This document shows, one piece after another, positions 22,031-34,133 of a stretch of 64,000 nucleotides of DNA. The stretch comes from Dryococelus australis. Its lineage: Eukaryota > Arthropoda > Insecta > Phasmatodea > Phasmatidae. The notes under the pieces were generated by a model. It made no database searches. It saw only the letters and a list, made by a program, of their open reading frames with translations, and was not told the origin of the DNA. Each line of letters opens with the position of its first letter. The first letter of the stretch is position 1. The stretch covers positions 274,960,900 to 275,024,899 of the forward strand of contig CM056993.1 of assembly GCA_029891345.1 (NCBI GenBank), given 5' to 3'. Made by a program: the position numbers and the translations under genes.

Positions 22031-23608
22031 TAGGGCTAGTGAAATTTCGTGAAAAGATTTCAAGGCAAGTTATACTTCAAAACACTGTAGGTTCGTTTAC
22101 CAATCTTGATTGGTTGAATTCCTTTTTGACACGTGGTAACTGTCTGTACACGAATCACGTAGATTCCGTGCCTATGTTTCCGAATCCTGAGTGGCCCGGT
22201 CAAATATGAAAACGCCTTCTCAAGCAGACAGCAACCAATGGCAATAGACAAACTACCGTTGGTTGCTTATAGAATGCAAATCTACTCCATGTTCTCATTT
22301 TTTTTTCGCGAAAAGTCACTAGCTCTAGCCTTGATGCTGCAGACAGCAGAGACAGTGCGGGCAAACACATGTCGATGTGAGACATGCCTAAAACTCCTGG
22401 GCGGGGATGTTGATGAGGTTTGCAATCGTCGCGTGCACCAGATACCTTTCGTCGCGCTCGTTTGTGCAACGGGGCCGCTGGCTTCTTGCACGTCATGTAA
22501 TCCTTACCTCCTCGACCTGCTGATCCCATATCCCCGTCACTGTGCACTGTAAGAATTTTTCAGGTAAACTTCCTAGAAGTTTCTAACCTATACAATGCAC
22601 GGAAATAATATCATACATGAAGTTGTAGATATAGGAAAGTTTAGCGATGCTACTATTCAAAGTTGGGAACTTCCCTACCCATTTCACCGTTTCGTGGGCA
22701 AATGCAGGAACGCTACAATTATGTATAGGGAAAAACATTACCTTTCCCGCTTTTTCACTAAGCGTATACACTGATATGGAATATTTTGGAATAATTTCTT
22801 AAGAGTGTGGTTGCACTTCTTCCAACCTGCTGACCAAGTTCGCGAAAGGATAATCCACAATAATCCCGATAGTCCACGATTCTTGCGCGGTTCAATGTGG
22901 AAACTTGTTCGAATGGTTGACATGTTGTTCAACACAGCATGCTCGCGCCCTCTGTGCGAACTATCGATGGCGAAACACAGTGCTACGACCTCACAGCGGC
23001 TTCCCACGGCCCACTTACATACCGCTTATTATCAGCGTCGCCATCTGTGGGATATCTGATCACGCCTTTGTCCTACCCTGCCCTACGCATCCGCCTAATG
23101 TAGTGTCCTTCGGGGGCGTCCTTCCTGATGCTGCCATTTTAATGGTCAGCAGTAAATATGGGAGGTATAGACAACAGTGACTATATAAACGTTAACAGCA
23201 GAATTGCAGGTGCAATATCACAAACCTCCCAAAATTATTCAACTTTTAAGGGTATTTGTAAATATCTATACTATAGTGAAAACATTTTACATTAACACTT
23301 CGGTAATGTAGTCTGACGACGAGATTAACATAAGAACACAACAAACTTAAAACTTACAAGTCTGAAAACCTACAGCTTAAGTTTAACCATGACACTAAAT
23401 TGCGACGGTCGACGTGACGAGTTATTTGATAGCCTTTTTACTATCGGTACATGTCCTCAAAAGTACAGTTACGTACATAACCTGTACTGCACAATGTGTA
23501 GATGTGATAAATGTCACGATATTTTCGCACAAGGACAACACGAGTATGAATAGCGAGATGTATTAAAAACTGTAAACTACAAAAAAGTTTCATGTATTGA
23601 AATGTTTA
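22031..23608. other. Non-coding DNA with a partner repeat of 20.4 kb
   Basis: 22555-22750 is an inverted relative of 20420-20600. Open frames at 22200-22552 and 22738-23180 overlap on both strands and show no convincing domain. Remnants of the Tc1 5' region may lie here but I cannot support them. Confidence 0.4.
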
Positions 23609-23610
23609 TA

Positions 23611-25615
23611 CCGGATGTCCCAGACTTACCGTACCAGCCCTTTTTCTCGAAAAACGGTGCATATGAGCTTTTTGGGGTAAAATGCTTTGTAGGTAACCCT
23701 TATTGAGGAGTTGAATGGTGAACACTACAATGTCTAGAATTCTGCGGTAAACTAGAGGAAATGAAGGTAACTTTAGAATTTCAAACGGGAAGATGGTGCA
23801 AAATTAGTATCGTTGAATAGAGCTCGCGAAATTGAACATCTTTTGTCTGAAAAGTTTTACGGTATATTTCGCCGTTGTGGAAATATCGAATTATTCTCTG
23901 TCTTGCACATCCCATATCGCATCGTGCCACGCCACGCCAGCCCAAACGAGGCGAGCGGGAACTGTTGACGATAGATAGCAGTACTTGCATTTCCCCTCTG
24001 TTTGTGCCATTCGTCATGTCGAATAAGAGGCATTTTGGCGGCGCGTGCACCGTGAAAGGTTTCTAGCGTGGTTTTTACTTTGTTTTTGTTATTCGTGCAG
24101 TAATGTCGTATTCAAATGAAGATGCATTTGATATGCATGTGGTGCTCGGCGAATGTCGCCAGAGTTACCGACAAGCAGAGCGTGTTTATACCGGGAGGTA
24201 TCAAGAACATCCACGCAATAGTGGCCAGGTGAAACTGACCCGCAATCGTAACAATCAAGTCAGAAGACGTCATAGAGATGATAGAAGTGCAGATATTCTT
24301 GCTGCAATAAATTTAGACCCACATCTTTGTACTCTGAGAATAGCACGGGATTATGGGGTCAGCAGAAGTACCAACTGGAGAATCCAGCACGACTGTGGTT
24401 TACACATTTCCTGCCTTATTCATGTTCATCAGGCATTAAGCGAAGAATATTTGCAGACAAGAATATCCTTCTACAACTGGTTTTTAAATCAAAATCTGGA
24501 TTTCATGACTATCGTAGTGTGGACAGATGAGGCCACTATAAAATATAATGGAGATGTAAATATCCGAAATGCTTATTGTTGGTCAGCAGAAAACCCTCAT
24601 TGGTTACGTCAGCATCACATTTGGAGCCTAAACACGTGGTGTGGAATCATTCATGATCAAGTTATCGGACTTTATTTTTCTATGAACACTTAAATGGTGA
24701 GCGGTGCTCTGAATTTCTGCAACACGCACTGCCTGAGATGCTAGAAGATGTTCCCCTAGCAACACGTTTGTTAATGTAGCTGCAAAAAGATGTATGCCCG
24801 GCCCATTTTTCCTTGGTGGCCAGACGTACTTTAAATCAGAGTTTCCCTAGTCGATGGCTTGGTAGAGGGGGGCCAGGGACTTGGCCACCACGGTCACCAG
24901 ACTTAACCCCTCTTGATCATTTTGTTAGGGGACGTTTAATACGTCCCCTAACGTATTATACGTTTAAAGACACTGTGCATCAAAAGTGTCCTACAACGAG
25001 ATATGAAATGAAAGACCGAATTAGAGTAGCATGCGTGTCGCTACTGCCTGCAGAAATACTTCGGGGTACACAAATTGCACGACGACGGTCACGAATGTGC
25101 TTAGAACAGGGCAGAAAACATTTCGAACACTATTAGAGTGAACAGAAAACAAGTAAAGATGATCTTTTGTAATAATTTCCAAACAAAACCATTATTTCTA
25201 ATGAATTTTTGTACTTTCAAATTACACAAATTGCGTTTATTTGAAACTGTAATTGTAAGCAAAATTTTTTCTTACTAGGCCTACAACATTACAATGGTAT
25301 TGTTACGTACATCGTCTCTTCAGCGCCAGGAATATTTTTGAAATCATCGAATCAGGGGTATTTACCAAAAGACTTTTTCGACAACAAATGTTCAGTTTTG
25401 AGAGCCCTAGTCAACGATACAAATTTTTTACCATCTTACCATTTAAAATTTAGATGTTACCTACGTTTCCTCAAGTTTACCGCAGATTCTAGACACTGTA
25501 ATATTCACCATTCAATTCGTTCTTAAGAGTTTGTCTACAAAGCATTTTACCCGAAAAGGCTCGGATGCACCGTTTTCGAGAAAAATGGCTGGTATGGTAG
25601 GTCTGGGACATTCGG
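23611..25615 (+). mobile_element. Mariner-like (IS630-Tc1-mariner) transposon with long TIRs
   Basis: The left end CCGGATGTCCCAGACTTACC and the right end GGTAGGTCTGGGACATTCGG are inverse repeats whose similarity runs about 180 bp inward. TA flanks both ends (23609-23610 and 25616-25617). The 2.0-kb element encloses one transposase gene at 24103-25136. It is structurally complete, but the gene has two visible lesions. Confidence 0.92.
24103..25136 (+). pseudogene. Mariner-like transposase (DUF4817-type HTH plus DDE domain), disrupted
   Basis: The N-terminus carries the insect DUF4817-like HTH (AFDMHVVLGECRQSYRQAER), then INLDPHLCTLRIARDYGVSR (second HTH). The catalytic core follows: WTDEAT (first Asp), SAENPHWLRQHH, WSLNTWCGIIHD, then QKDVCPAHFSL (second Asp) and PPRSPDLTPLDHF (third Asp, DDxD type). 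The tail CLEQGRKHFEHY matches the usual C-terminus. The first frame ends at 24693 because of a one-base shift just after VIGLYF, and a TAG interrupts the continued frame near 24776, before QKDVCPAH. It would cut and paste the surrounding TIR element if intact. Confidence 0.9.
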
Positions 25616-25617
25616 TA

Positions 25618-27600
25618 TAGTGAAGAATATTGTATTTTTTTTACGGCAAGCGTGACAGTAATAAACAAATTTAATAAAAATATATATAATTAAAATTATT
25701 AAAACAGAGCTACGATGTTATAATAACTTGCCAAACACTATCTTAATAGCAGAACTTTCACCACTAGTTAACATGAATGAGGTTGGCAAATAATGTTCTC
25801 AACAAACAGGATTTATTTGTGGGCTATTTACAGATTACTTGGCGTTAAATGATATTACACAAGTCAGTTTAAAAACGCACTTCAAATTCATAGTGATATA
25901 ATATGCCACACAACTCTTGACAGTCTTACTCAACATGAATATTTTGGCATTACATTTATAAGACCTCACATCTCTAAACACATAAGCAATGTCTTTTAGG
26001 GCATAATACAAGTCAGTAAAGTCCATACACGAGGTACGTGAATGTACTTTTAAAATACCGCCGGGTAGAAAAAGGGACGAGTACACAAATTTTAGAAAAA
26101 TTTCAATGTTCGCACGGTTTTGCAATTTTCTCGTGTCAGGCTGGGCACTGGACGACGAAATGTACTCGAAATGCCAGGGTTCGACACACCTGAGGTGAAT
26201 CCACCAACTACTTATAATCAAGGAAAGCGTGCAGACGAGGTCCGGGAATTAATGAGAGAGCCTTCAGTCCAACCAGATGATGTAAATGGCTATCTAAGTA
26301 GTGTGAACACACTGGTTCTGGACCACCTCGGAATGACTATAGCAGCCCCTTCTGAGGGTCTTATCGGAGACGACGTCGACAAACCTCACCACCTCGGCAA
26401 CCTCCAAAACATACGTGGTGGCGTCATTCCTACTGCTGCGCCGATCGGTCATATGGGCCCCAACTCGCCCTAGGCAGGTGCCTTGACGGTGGTCGCTTCC
26501 TCGCCATTGTGCATGCTTCTTGGTAATCCCCACACTGGTCGCATTTAGCGTTACACCACTTTCTTCTTCTTCTTCTTATGTGACATGCGGAAAAGTATCA
26601 CTAGAGTCGAGCATATTAATCACCTTGACACGCGCGACAGCTTTTATCCCGTTCCAATACCGAGCATGCAAAATACATTATGTATAGCCAGTCTGACAAC
26701 GGGATTTGATCGGCTTTATGCAAATAGTATGCGATCCAATATATCGGGTAAAAATTTTATCACGTGTTTCCTTTACCACACACGTGACTTAAAAGGTACC
26801 ATCCACCTTAGCATGAAAAATTCAGAAGTGCTCTGGAAAATTTAACAGATTTCCGCCCCCACATTATCAAATACAGCGAGCCGAAACTTCCTTCGCTGCT
26901 GTATGCAATACAAAAAAATACGTGTCCGCTTAACACGAGTTTATTGGAAGTCGGTCAGGCGCAGTTAACTGTTCGCCACGTGCTGTCACAAACCTAGTGT
27001 AGAGTTTAACGCACAACATTTCATTTGCGTTACTGCCAGTCATATTCACGAATTATTTTCTCGCAGGAATTGCGTACTCGTCACTCTATCACTCCCGGGC
27101 CCGCAGTTTAAGTTTTTGATCACCCTCGCGGTCCGAGCTCACACCAGTGACTACTAACGCGACCCGACGCGGGTGCTGCCGCTACCAACTGTGGCAACAG
27201 ACTTCCCGACGCGGCCACCTCGCCGACAGGCACACACGGACTATTCGCGATCACTTGACCTGCGCATTAAGAGATAAACGTAGACCAGCTGACGTCACAT
27301 GCCTTGCTTCTCTTACGCCACACGGCGGTATTTCATTACAAACTGGGACTACACGGCAAATTTAAATTAGCAAATATATAAATATAAAACACACATTATT
27401 AATTACCAACTCATTTTTAAAGTACGCTAATATGATTAAATATGACCGGCCATTAAAATACAATAAAACAGGAAAATTTAAAAATTATTTAACCACACTA
27501 CCAACCTCTCTCCAAAATACCACAAAATTTACCGTGGCGATCCACATCTCGCCACAACTGTTGATTAGAATTTTTTAACAATAGGATGAAAAATTACACA
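25618..27600. other. Non-coding DNA, partly GC-richer, unresolved
   Basis: 26110-26540 and 27060-27330 are GC-richer than their surroundings. A minus frame at 26550-26460 reads CDQCGDYQEACTMARKR, faintly like a zinc knuckle, but a full CCHC spacing is not seen. An open plus frame (26120-26473) has no recognised domain. A short (CTT)n lies near 26562. I cannot name a gene here. Confidence 0.35.
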
Positions 27601-27624
27601 CTTTTCCTACGTCTATGAATATGA

Positions 27625-28560
27625 GTGCTGTCAGCTCACCTGGTGACGAAATCGAGAAATCAATGCAACATTTGTGTTGAAAATAGAATCAAACATGGAG
27701 GGCGCCAAGAGCGCAGCCTATACTTTAAAATTATAAACAAATATGGCTGCCACCTGGTGGCAAAAACGACAATTCGCCTGGTGACAAAATTGATTATTAA
27801 CACACTAGTGCTACCTAGGTGATGAAAACATATGAAATCCAATATGGCATTCGAACGAATGTCAGAGACCAATCCCAGCAATGTATAAAAAACGTCAGAC
27901 GGAAACACCAAGATGGCTGCCTCCAGTAATGTAAAACAAATTACATGAGAAAAAGCCAATATGACGGCCTCCAGAAATGTATAAACAAATGACAAACGAA
28001 AAAATTCAAGATGGTAGCCTCCAGCAATGTATACACAAATGACAATCGAAATTATTCAAGATGGTGGCCTCCAGAAATGTATAAACAAATGACCAACGAA
28101 AAAATTCCAAGATGGTGGTCACCAGCAATGTATAAACAAATAACAAACAAAATAAATAAGATTGCAGCCTCCAGCAATGTATAAACCAATGACCGACAAA
28201 AACCAAATGGCGGCCTCCAACAATGTATGAACAAATGACAGACGAAAAAACACGATGGCCGTACATGATAGAATGAGTATAAGCGAGAAGTGGGAGTACC
28301 TCCGGAAATATAAGTTTTTAAAATAAGTTTTAGATATTTTTTATTAATATTTAAATACATTTTAAATAATATTTTTCATAATTTTTATAATACATTTTAT
28401 GGAATTTTTTGGAATTTTTAAAATTTTTTAGATTTTGAATTTTTTTGGTCAAAGGTAAAAAGGTTACTTGGTTTCCAAGTTGGCCACCAGGTGAACCGGA
28501 GTTACAGAGCATGAACAGCTCCGAGCTCCGCTCCCCTGTTCCCTTGCCTGTGAACCCTCC
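27625..28560 (+). mobile_element. Long-arm family, solo right arm with 56-bp tandem array
   Basis: It shares ordered landmarks with the right arm of the palindromic element (44270-46083) and with 60.1-62.0 kb. These are ATAAACAAATATGGCTGCCA, TAGTGCTACCTAGGTGATGA, a tandem CCAGCAATGTATAAACAAAT array, ACCTCCGGAAATATAAG, a long A/T-rich stretch, GGTCAAAGGT, and the end block GCATGAACAGCTCCGAGCTC. No left arm lies nearby. It is non-coding. The ORFs of about 60-110 codons on the minus strand are translations of the tandem unit. Confidence 0.7.
27880..28262 (+). repeat. Minisatellite, about seven units of about 56 bp
   Basis: Units contain AAGATGGTGGCCTCCAGCAA then TGTATAAACAAATGACAAAC. Read on the minus strand, each unit encodes a similar VICLYIxGxHHLG-like peptide because the period keeps frame over stretches. 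A single unit of the same sequence occurs at 61564-61612 in another arm, which links the two loci. Confidence 0.85.
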
Positions 28561-28638
28561 TAATCCTTCTACTATCGTGTTATAATCTAGTTAAGTTTTA
28601 CCTTAAATGAAACAATGTGCACATTTCTTTTCCTTCAA

Positions 28639-28855
28639 AACAAAGGCGAACTGGGTTCAATCCCGGCCGGGTCACTCCCAGATTTTTGCAAGTGAGAATC
28701 ACGATGCCGCTGGCTGGCGGGTTTTCTCGGGGGTCTCCCGTTTCCACCGCCCTTGCATTTCGGTGCTGCTCTATTCTCACCTCATTTAATCCTCATCGGC
28801 TCTCAAGACCTCGTTGTTAAGAGCCGTCCAAATCTTTCAACTCAGCTCAACTCAA
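28639..28855 (+). repeat. tRNA-derived SINE (family 1), 5' truncated, 12-bp TSD
   Basis: The body runs from the B-box region GGGTTCAATCCCGG through CTCATCGGCTCTCAAGACCT and TTAAGAGCCGTCC to an AACTCA-repeat tail. It is flanked by identical CTTTTCCTTCAA copies at 28627-28638 and 28856-28867. The A-box head is missing, the usual 5' truncation of retroposed copies. Confidence 0.92.
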
Positions 28856-28867
28856 CTTTTCCTTCAA

Positions 28868-29669
28868 GGCTAAAATTTACTGATTCATAGGCTCAGCATC
28901 CCATGTAGAAGGAGAATGCCTAAACGCAGGAACCTAAAAAGGACATGGAGAGGTCTGGTAGAACTTTGTGTTGGTCAGAAAATTGCATGAAATTAATCTG
29001 AGTTTAATTTTACGTACGTTGTAAACGACATTAAAATAAGAACGCGGTAGGTGTAAGTTTGTAACTTCAAAACATTTAACGTCGATTGCTGAAACAGTTA
29101 AACGCCTTTACTTAATGAACTTGTAATTTGCATACATTAAAACAATGCCAAATTTATATTGCAGGGATTTTTCAATGTATATAAGTAATTGGCAAAAATA
29201 TTGCGACTTTTTGCACGCGGCAGATACAGAGAGCCGCTTGGTGCCCATTCATATCTTCCTTTCCCCGTGTTCCTCTTCTCTCTTTGTCATATTAATTACC
29301 TGAACACCGCAGTTAACACCCCTGGGGGAAGGGTTTCATTGATGCTGAACTAGTACAGCCCGGCCGTGGGCGGCACATTACGGGCCTTCGGGAGTCAGGA
29401 TTTATTTTATCCATTTGTAGCATATTACATATTCTCTGTAATGAACCGAAATAGTACTCTGGAAATGTATCATAATGGCGAAAAATTACTTTCTAAAATA
29501 TAATGAATACCATTATAAAAGTTTTAAATTTTTATTTTCATGCAAATCTCGAAACTGAACAAATATAACACGTCGAGCTACATGGGTATAGTCCATTCAC
29601 TGTTTCTTCGGCCTTTTTGAATGAAACCTTTGAAGAATCTCCGCAAGTATGACGTGCTTGGTTGCTTCC

Positions 29670-29675
<6 letters not shown>
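28868..29675. other. AT-rich non-coding DNA
   Basis: No supported feature. Confidence 0.5.

Positions 29676-29704
<29 letters not shown>
29674..29704. repeat. (TA)n microsatellite
   Basis: About fifteen TA repeats. Confidence 0.9.
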
Positions 29705-29707
<3 letters not shown>

Positions 29708-29867
29708 TGGTATCACAAGCGTTTTATACTTGTATTCATAAACGTTACTTTTTTTCTGTTAAATTGAAATGTCATTCATATTTCATCTATAAATTATAAT
29801 GCTTCATCTATAAATATTTGAATAAAAACAGCGAGAAAACATGTGTGTTACTAGGCGCTGCGCCTAG

Positions 29868-30015
29868 TAAGAAATAGTTCTTATACAAAATACTGTTACA
29901 ACAGAGTGCGCACGAATCCTGTGCGTTGTCCCTCAGGTGTAATCTTCCAGACTTAGTTAAGTTTACTTTGCACGAAGCGGAGGAATATCCTGGAAGTAGA
30001 ACTTCAGCAGAGCAT
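29868..30015 (-). repeat. MITE family C, half copy
   Basis: GAGTGCGCACGAATCCTGTG, GTCCCTCAGGTGTAATCTTC and CCAGACTTAGTTAAGTTTAC match the 3118-3432 element. A short perfect palindrome, TAGGCGCTGCGCCTA, lies just before it at 29855. Confidence 0.6.
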
Positions 30016-31305
30016 CAGAAAAGGCCAAAGATACCGTGAATCAACTATATGAATTTTTGCACACAGCCATATATTACATTTTCTAAAAATATTAATATAT
30101 TAATTATTAGTTTCTTATGTATTTAAGGATGTAGGTATTTTGTGACCGTTATAACTACATGTTCTAATAAACCTTTTAATTTAATGTAATTTAGTTTTCT
30201 GATATTTTTTAAATTTTAATCACCGATTATATTTAAAGTTAATCTTCTCTTTTGCCTAAATACTTATATGTTTTTGCATTCAAACTTAAATCAGCACACT
30301 GTTACTTGTGACACACGAATCGATCTAAATATATTATTTTAGTAATTTTAATACAAAAATTAATTTATAAGAACCAGTAATTTATATAGAAGCACGCACA
30401 ACCATCATGTAATACTTGCAAAGTGTTGTTATTTCAAATTCAGTATGCACAGCTTAACAATAAATAATGACACGCGAACAGAAGTATGGTTGGCGTTGAG
30501 AACGAAGTTCCCTTATATTCGTCTAGTAGCAGCACAAATGCGTAAACTTCACAGAGCATCGATTAACTGTACGAGGACTGATTTTAAAATCGACTTTAGT
30601 GTAGCTTTGGAAATCGAATTACTCGCATCCAGAAGACTGCTCGTTGATTCGAGGCGAGAGGTTACTGTACTGCGGCGACTGAGTCTACCAACTCTGGCGT
30701 AGATGGATCTGCGATCGCGGCCTCCGAGGTATGCAGATCCGATGTTGATGTCGCAAAGTTTGGCGCACGTGATTTATCTCGACGTATTGCAGCAGCTACC
30801 ACGTCGTCAGATGAGCACGGAAGTCTGGTGTCTTCGCGCACGTAACAATCGTAACACTTGCTGTAGCCTGGGGTACAGTTCATCGTCTGCTGGTAAGGCT
30901 CGACCGAGCAAGGATTCCCAGCACCGATCTAGTGAAATTTACTGTCACACACCTCTTCATACTCTTTGATCTTGCTACCGTACCAGTAACTATAGTAAAT
31001 GCAACTTAGTCCAGGTTTTACGAAGTGATACGTTCTTGCTAGATGGAAGCCAGCAATGTTGTCTGTCTGCCCCGAACTTGATGATCGTCGACGTGGCGGA
31101 CCTTGTATATATAGAACTGGTTGCAAAATGGCGACGCCACCTCCATCTTGGAAATAGATCATGGCGTTGTTTCACGATCTCGGCAAGCAGTAACAGAAGC
31201 CTTGAGACTGTCTCGCTAAAAGTAACGAAACCTTTACATTTGACGCAGGTAACTTCGCCCTCCACATCCACACTGTCTAATTCGTCGTTGTTTTTTCTTA
31301 ATTTT
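30016..31305. other. Non-coding DNA, partly GC-richer, unresolved
   Basis: 30016-30440 is strongly A/T-rich and empty. 30640-31270 is GC-richer, with open minus frames containing EVTCVKCKGFVTFSE and CTPGYSKCYDCYVRED. The paired cysteines hint at a zinc-binding fragment of some repeat-encoded protein, but no family is recognised and there is no splice-bounded exon I would defend. Confidence 0.35.
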
Positions 31306-31672
31306 TAGAGTTTAAGGTCATTGGGGTTAAGGTCACCAACATACAAAATGGGTGTCGGAGTAAGTGATAAAATGTGTTACTAAATTTTTGTTAGTTTTTT
31401 TCGAATTTTTACAATTTTTTCACGGTTTTTCGAGTTCCCAATCATTGGGGTCAAGGTCAAGTCTCACCAGAAACCAACATGTGTGTCTGAGTCAGTGATG
31501 TTCCCAAACTTTATTACTTTCTTTAGATTGTTTGCAAATTGTTTCGAATTTTGTAATGATTGGATGGTTAGTAGGTAAAAGGTAGGGGTGTTAGAGGGGG
31601 GAGGGTTTATGTGAGCGGAAGGGTAGAAGGGCAAGGTAACATTATATGTTCCTCAATTGAAAATTTTTTTTG

Positions 31673-31721
<49 letters not shown>

Positions 31722-32160
31722 CGATTTTTACGATTGGGAAAATATGAGGAGGAGAAGAGTTGATGAGGTGAGGGTGGTGGGATGAGTATACGGTTAATGT
31801 TATATGTTCTTTATAATTATTGTGACATTTCGTACGATTTTTTTTTCGATTTTATCGATTTTTATTTTATTACGATTGGGAGGGGGTAGGGTGCAAGGCG
31901 AGGGTGGTAGAATGTGTGTGAGGGTAACATGATAGGTTCCTTAGTATTTAGAGTTTTTTTTTTTAGATTTTTTTTTGCGACGTATACAAATTTTCGGGTA
32001 AAAGATTATTCAAGGTCATTATCAGAGGGTCAAGGTCACCAATATTCAATGTTGTGATCGGGTGCCATCACAACATGGTCGCTCCAGGCCGCCGGCCACT
32101 GGTTGCCTCGACAACCGAGGCGGGTGGTTGCACCGAGCTCCGAATCATGAATCCTGGGCC
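31306..32160 (+). mobile_element. Long-arm family, solo right arm (diverged)
   Basis: It carries GGTCATTGGGGTTAAGGTCA, then repeated A/T-rich blocks of about 160-250 bp, then GGTCAAGGTCACCAATATTC. It ends with GCCGGCCACTGGTTGCC and GGTTGCACCGAGCTCCGAAT. The GGTCAAGGTCACC plus GC-rich terminal order matches the right arms at 45.2-46.1 and 61.8-62.0 kb. No protein is encoded. Confidence 0.55.
31679..31721 (+). repeat. Poly-T tract
   Basis: A run of over forty T residues inside the A/T-rich part of the arm at 31306-32160. Confidence 0.9.
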
Positions 32161-32356
32161 ATAACTCTAATTCTTATACCACTCTCGCATTTTTCGTAAC
32201 ACAAAATGCAAACAAATGGAACATTATTGTTGGAGCAGGTGATTTTGACAGCGGTTAGAACAGCTGTTATTGAGCTAGATATTTGGGGTGCAGGCACACA
32301 CATGGAAGACTACAATGGTTGTAGGTCGTGTCAAGTGGTTGTGTGGGATTGCTGAC

Positions 32357-32554
32357 CTGCGCAAGCGGGGGCGGCCGAGGGGCGTGCCCGACTGCTGGCT
32401 CTCGTCGGAGGAGCAGGAGGTAAGGCTGGCGGAGCGCGACACCGGGGGCGGCGTCGCCTCCAGCAGCGGTCGGCCGTCCTCCGCCTCCTGGTCGCGGGGT
32501 GGCCGCTGCTTGCCCAGCCTCATGAAGCTCTTCACGCTCTTTAGCGTCGAGCTC
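32357..32554 (-). CDS. Host gene exon B (Ser/Arg/Pro-rich protein, unrecognised)
   Basis: GC-rich (well above neighbours) and open. On the minus strand the acceptor TGTTACAG precedes the first base at 32554 and the donor CAG|GTCAGC follows at 32357. The exon is 198 nt with phase 2 at both ends. Its first base completes an AGG codon with the AG left by exon A, and the reading then gives SSTLKSVKSFMRLGKQ, followed by an acidic stretch, TPPPVSRSASL and a Ser-rich segment SCSSDESQQSG ending RPRLRR. There are no hydrophobic segments. The composition suggests a disordered, phosphorylatable region of a cytosolic signalling or scaffold protein. I do not recognise the family. Downstream exons would lie below 32357 or outside the window. 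Confidence 0.72.
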
Positions 32555-32570
32555 CTGTAACATCCGACAC

Positions 32571-33108
32571 AGCCTCACACTACACCGCCCCCACAACGTC
32601 GTTACCGACACTCCTGCCAACTGCCTCCCACACCCTGCACACGCACGCCCAAACACACACAATGCGAGCACAAAATATAAACAACACACAATACAAAAAT
32701 AAACAAACAAAACGAACACGAACACCGGACACACACAAATACGCATACACAAACTATATAAACGAACAATACACAAAAAATGTACACAAATATACACAAA
32801 CTGAAAAAAAACATCAGAGAAAACCAACACACACAAAATTATAAAAACCACACAAATATATACAGAATGCATAATCCCAAACAACACACAACACGAACAT
32901 CAACACGCACAATATGAATATATAATGCACATCATACACCCATAAAAATTGCCCACATATACACAGAACATACAAATGCAACACACACAACCAACTCCCA
33001 AAATGCTCAACGGCAACACACACATGAAACAAGTACACAACATGCATAAAATGCAGACAATGTGTACAACATGTACACAAAACACACACACACGCTACAC
33101 ATACGGGT
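32571..33108. repeat. A/C-rich simple tract next to exon B acceptor
   Basis: Over 500 bp composed largely of ACACAC, AACAC and ATACAC steps on the plus strand. On the transcript strand of the host gene this is a U/G-rich tract immediately upstream of the exon B acceptor. The open frames on both strands are repeat translations. Confidence 0.7.
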
Positions 33109-33234
33109 CTCACCATCCGAACGATGCAAAAGCTGTCTCCTGGATGCTTAGTTACATCAAGAAACCCGATAACCTTAATAATCAATTAACACATGCAGAA
33201 TTTGCTCACAGTAAATCCACCAATTGCTTCCTAT

Positions 33235-33405
33235 GTCGAACCTGTCTCCTTTAACGCTGGGGGTTAAATCTAGATTTTTGCGTTTGGATAACATGGCGGA
33301 TGGTGCCATTGTGTCTTTCGGAGTTCTCCTGTTCCTCTTACCACAGCATTCCGTCACTGCTCCATTTCCACGCCACTTCATCCTCACTGGTATTAATGAC
33401 CCCAA
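33235..33405 (+). repeat. SINE family 1, diverged fragment
   Basis: It retains blocks of the family body: GGTTAAATCTAGATTTTTGC (from the B-box and ATTTTCGC region), GGTGCCATTGTGTCTTTCGG, GCTCCATTTCCACGCCACTT and CATCCTCACTGG. Head and tail are eroded. Confidence 0.65.
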
Positions 33406-33409
33406 CTGT

Positions 33410-34131
33410 TACGCGTGGCCCTTATATCCTTTTGCCTCACTCACCGAATAAGTGGCAACTTGAAAAGTTATTACATCACAGGAAACAATTATAGAGACCC
33501 ATTACTAAAGGAAGGGGATGGAATTGGGGGAAGGCTATTTTAGGCGTGGGCCTCCGTGTTATACGTTCACAGCACATGCTTACCAGTAACCTTGAAGTAT
33601 TACTAGTTATAAATGGGCAGTCTATCGAAATACATTTTAAAATATCCTGTTAATATAATATGTTTATGTATTGATACTGCATTCTTAACTAAGTACTTGG
33701 CTTGAGGAAAAACCTTATTTTATTGTGTGATCCGTTAGCTCCCTCCCAGACTCGCTGTTAAATAGAAATGCTTATTTTTAAAACTGCAGGATGGAATGCC
33801 ATGGCAAAAACGAAAAAAACTAGTCCATTAAAATTAGTTAATTCGACCATTAACATAAAAATACATTAAAAAGTTAGTATTCATACAAAAAAATTGAACA
33901 TAGCAGCCAAGATTACATTCTGATTACAGAAGAGTATTAGAGCAGATTTCAATACACTATGTATTGTTAAGATATAAAAAGCTATGTATATTTCATATCA
34001 GTATTGTGGTTTTCATGTTTTAAAAACACTCAAACATTTTTTGTATGTATATAGACATATACTGTAATATGTATTATTAAAAAAAACATGTATGTTTATA
34101 TGTGTTTTCAACAAATATTTGTATGTATATA
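33410..34131. other. AT-rich intronic DNA
   Basis: No supported feature. Confidence 0.5.
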
Positions 34132-34133
34132 TA

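Noticed and set aside
26120-26540. Possible zinc-knuckle or gag-like remnant
   Set aside because: CDQCGDYQEAC lacks the histidine spacing of a CCHC knuckle and no neighbouring domain supports it.
28006-28360. Open frames of 86-102 codons on the minus strand
   Set aside because: They are translations of the 56-bp tandem unit. The repeated VICLYI-like peptide follows from the repeat period.
30640-31280. Possible cysteine-rich protein on the minus strand
   Set aside because: Paired cysteines occur in two separate frames, without splice signals or a recognisable family.
32267-32887. 206-codon minus-strand open frame
   Set aside because: It runs through the GU-rich simple tract and uses a different frame in the exon B region. 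The splice-consistent frame is the other one.
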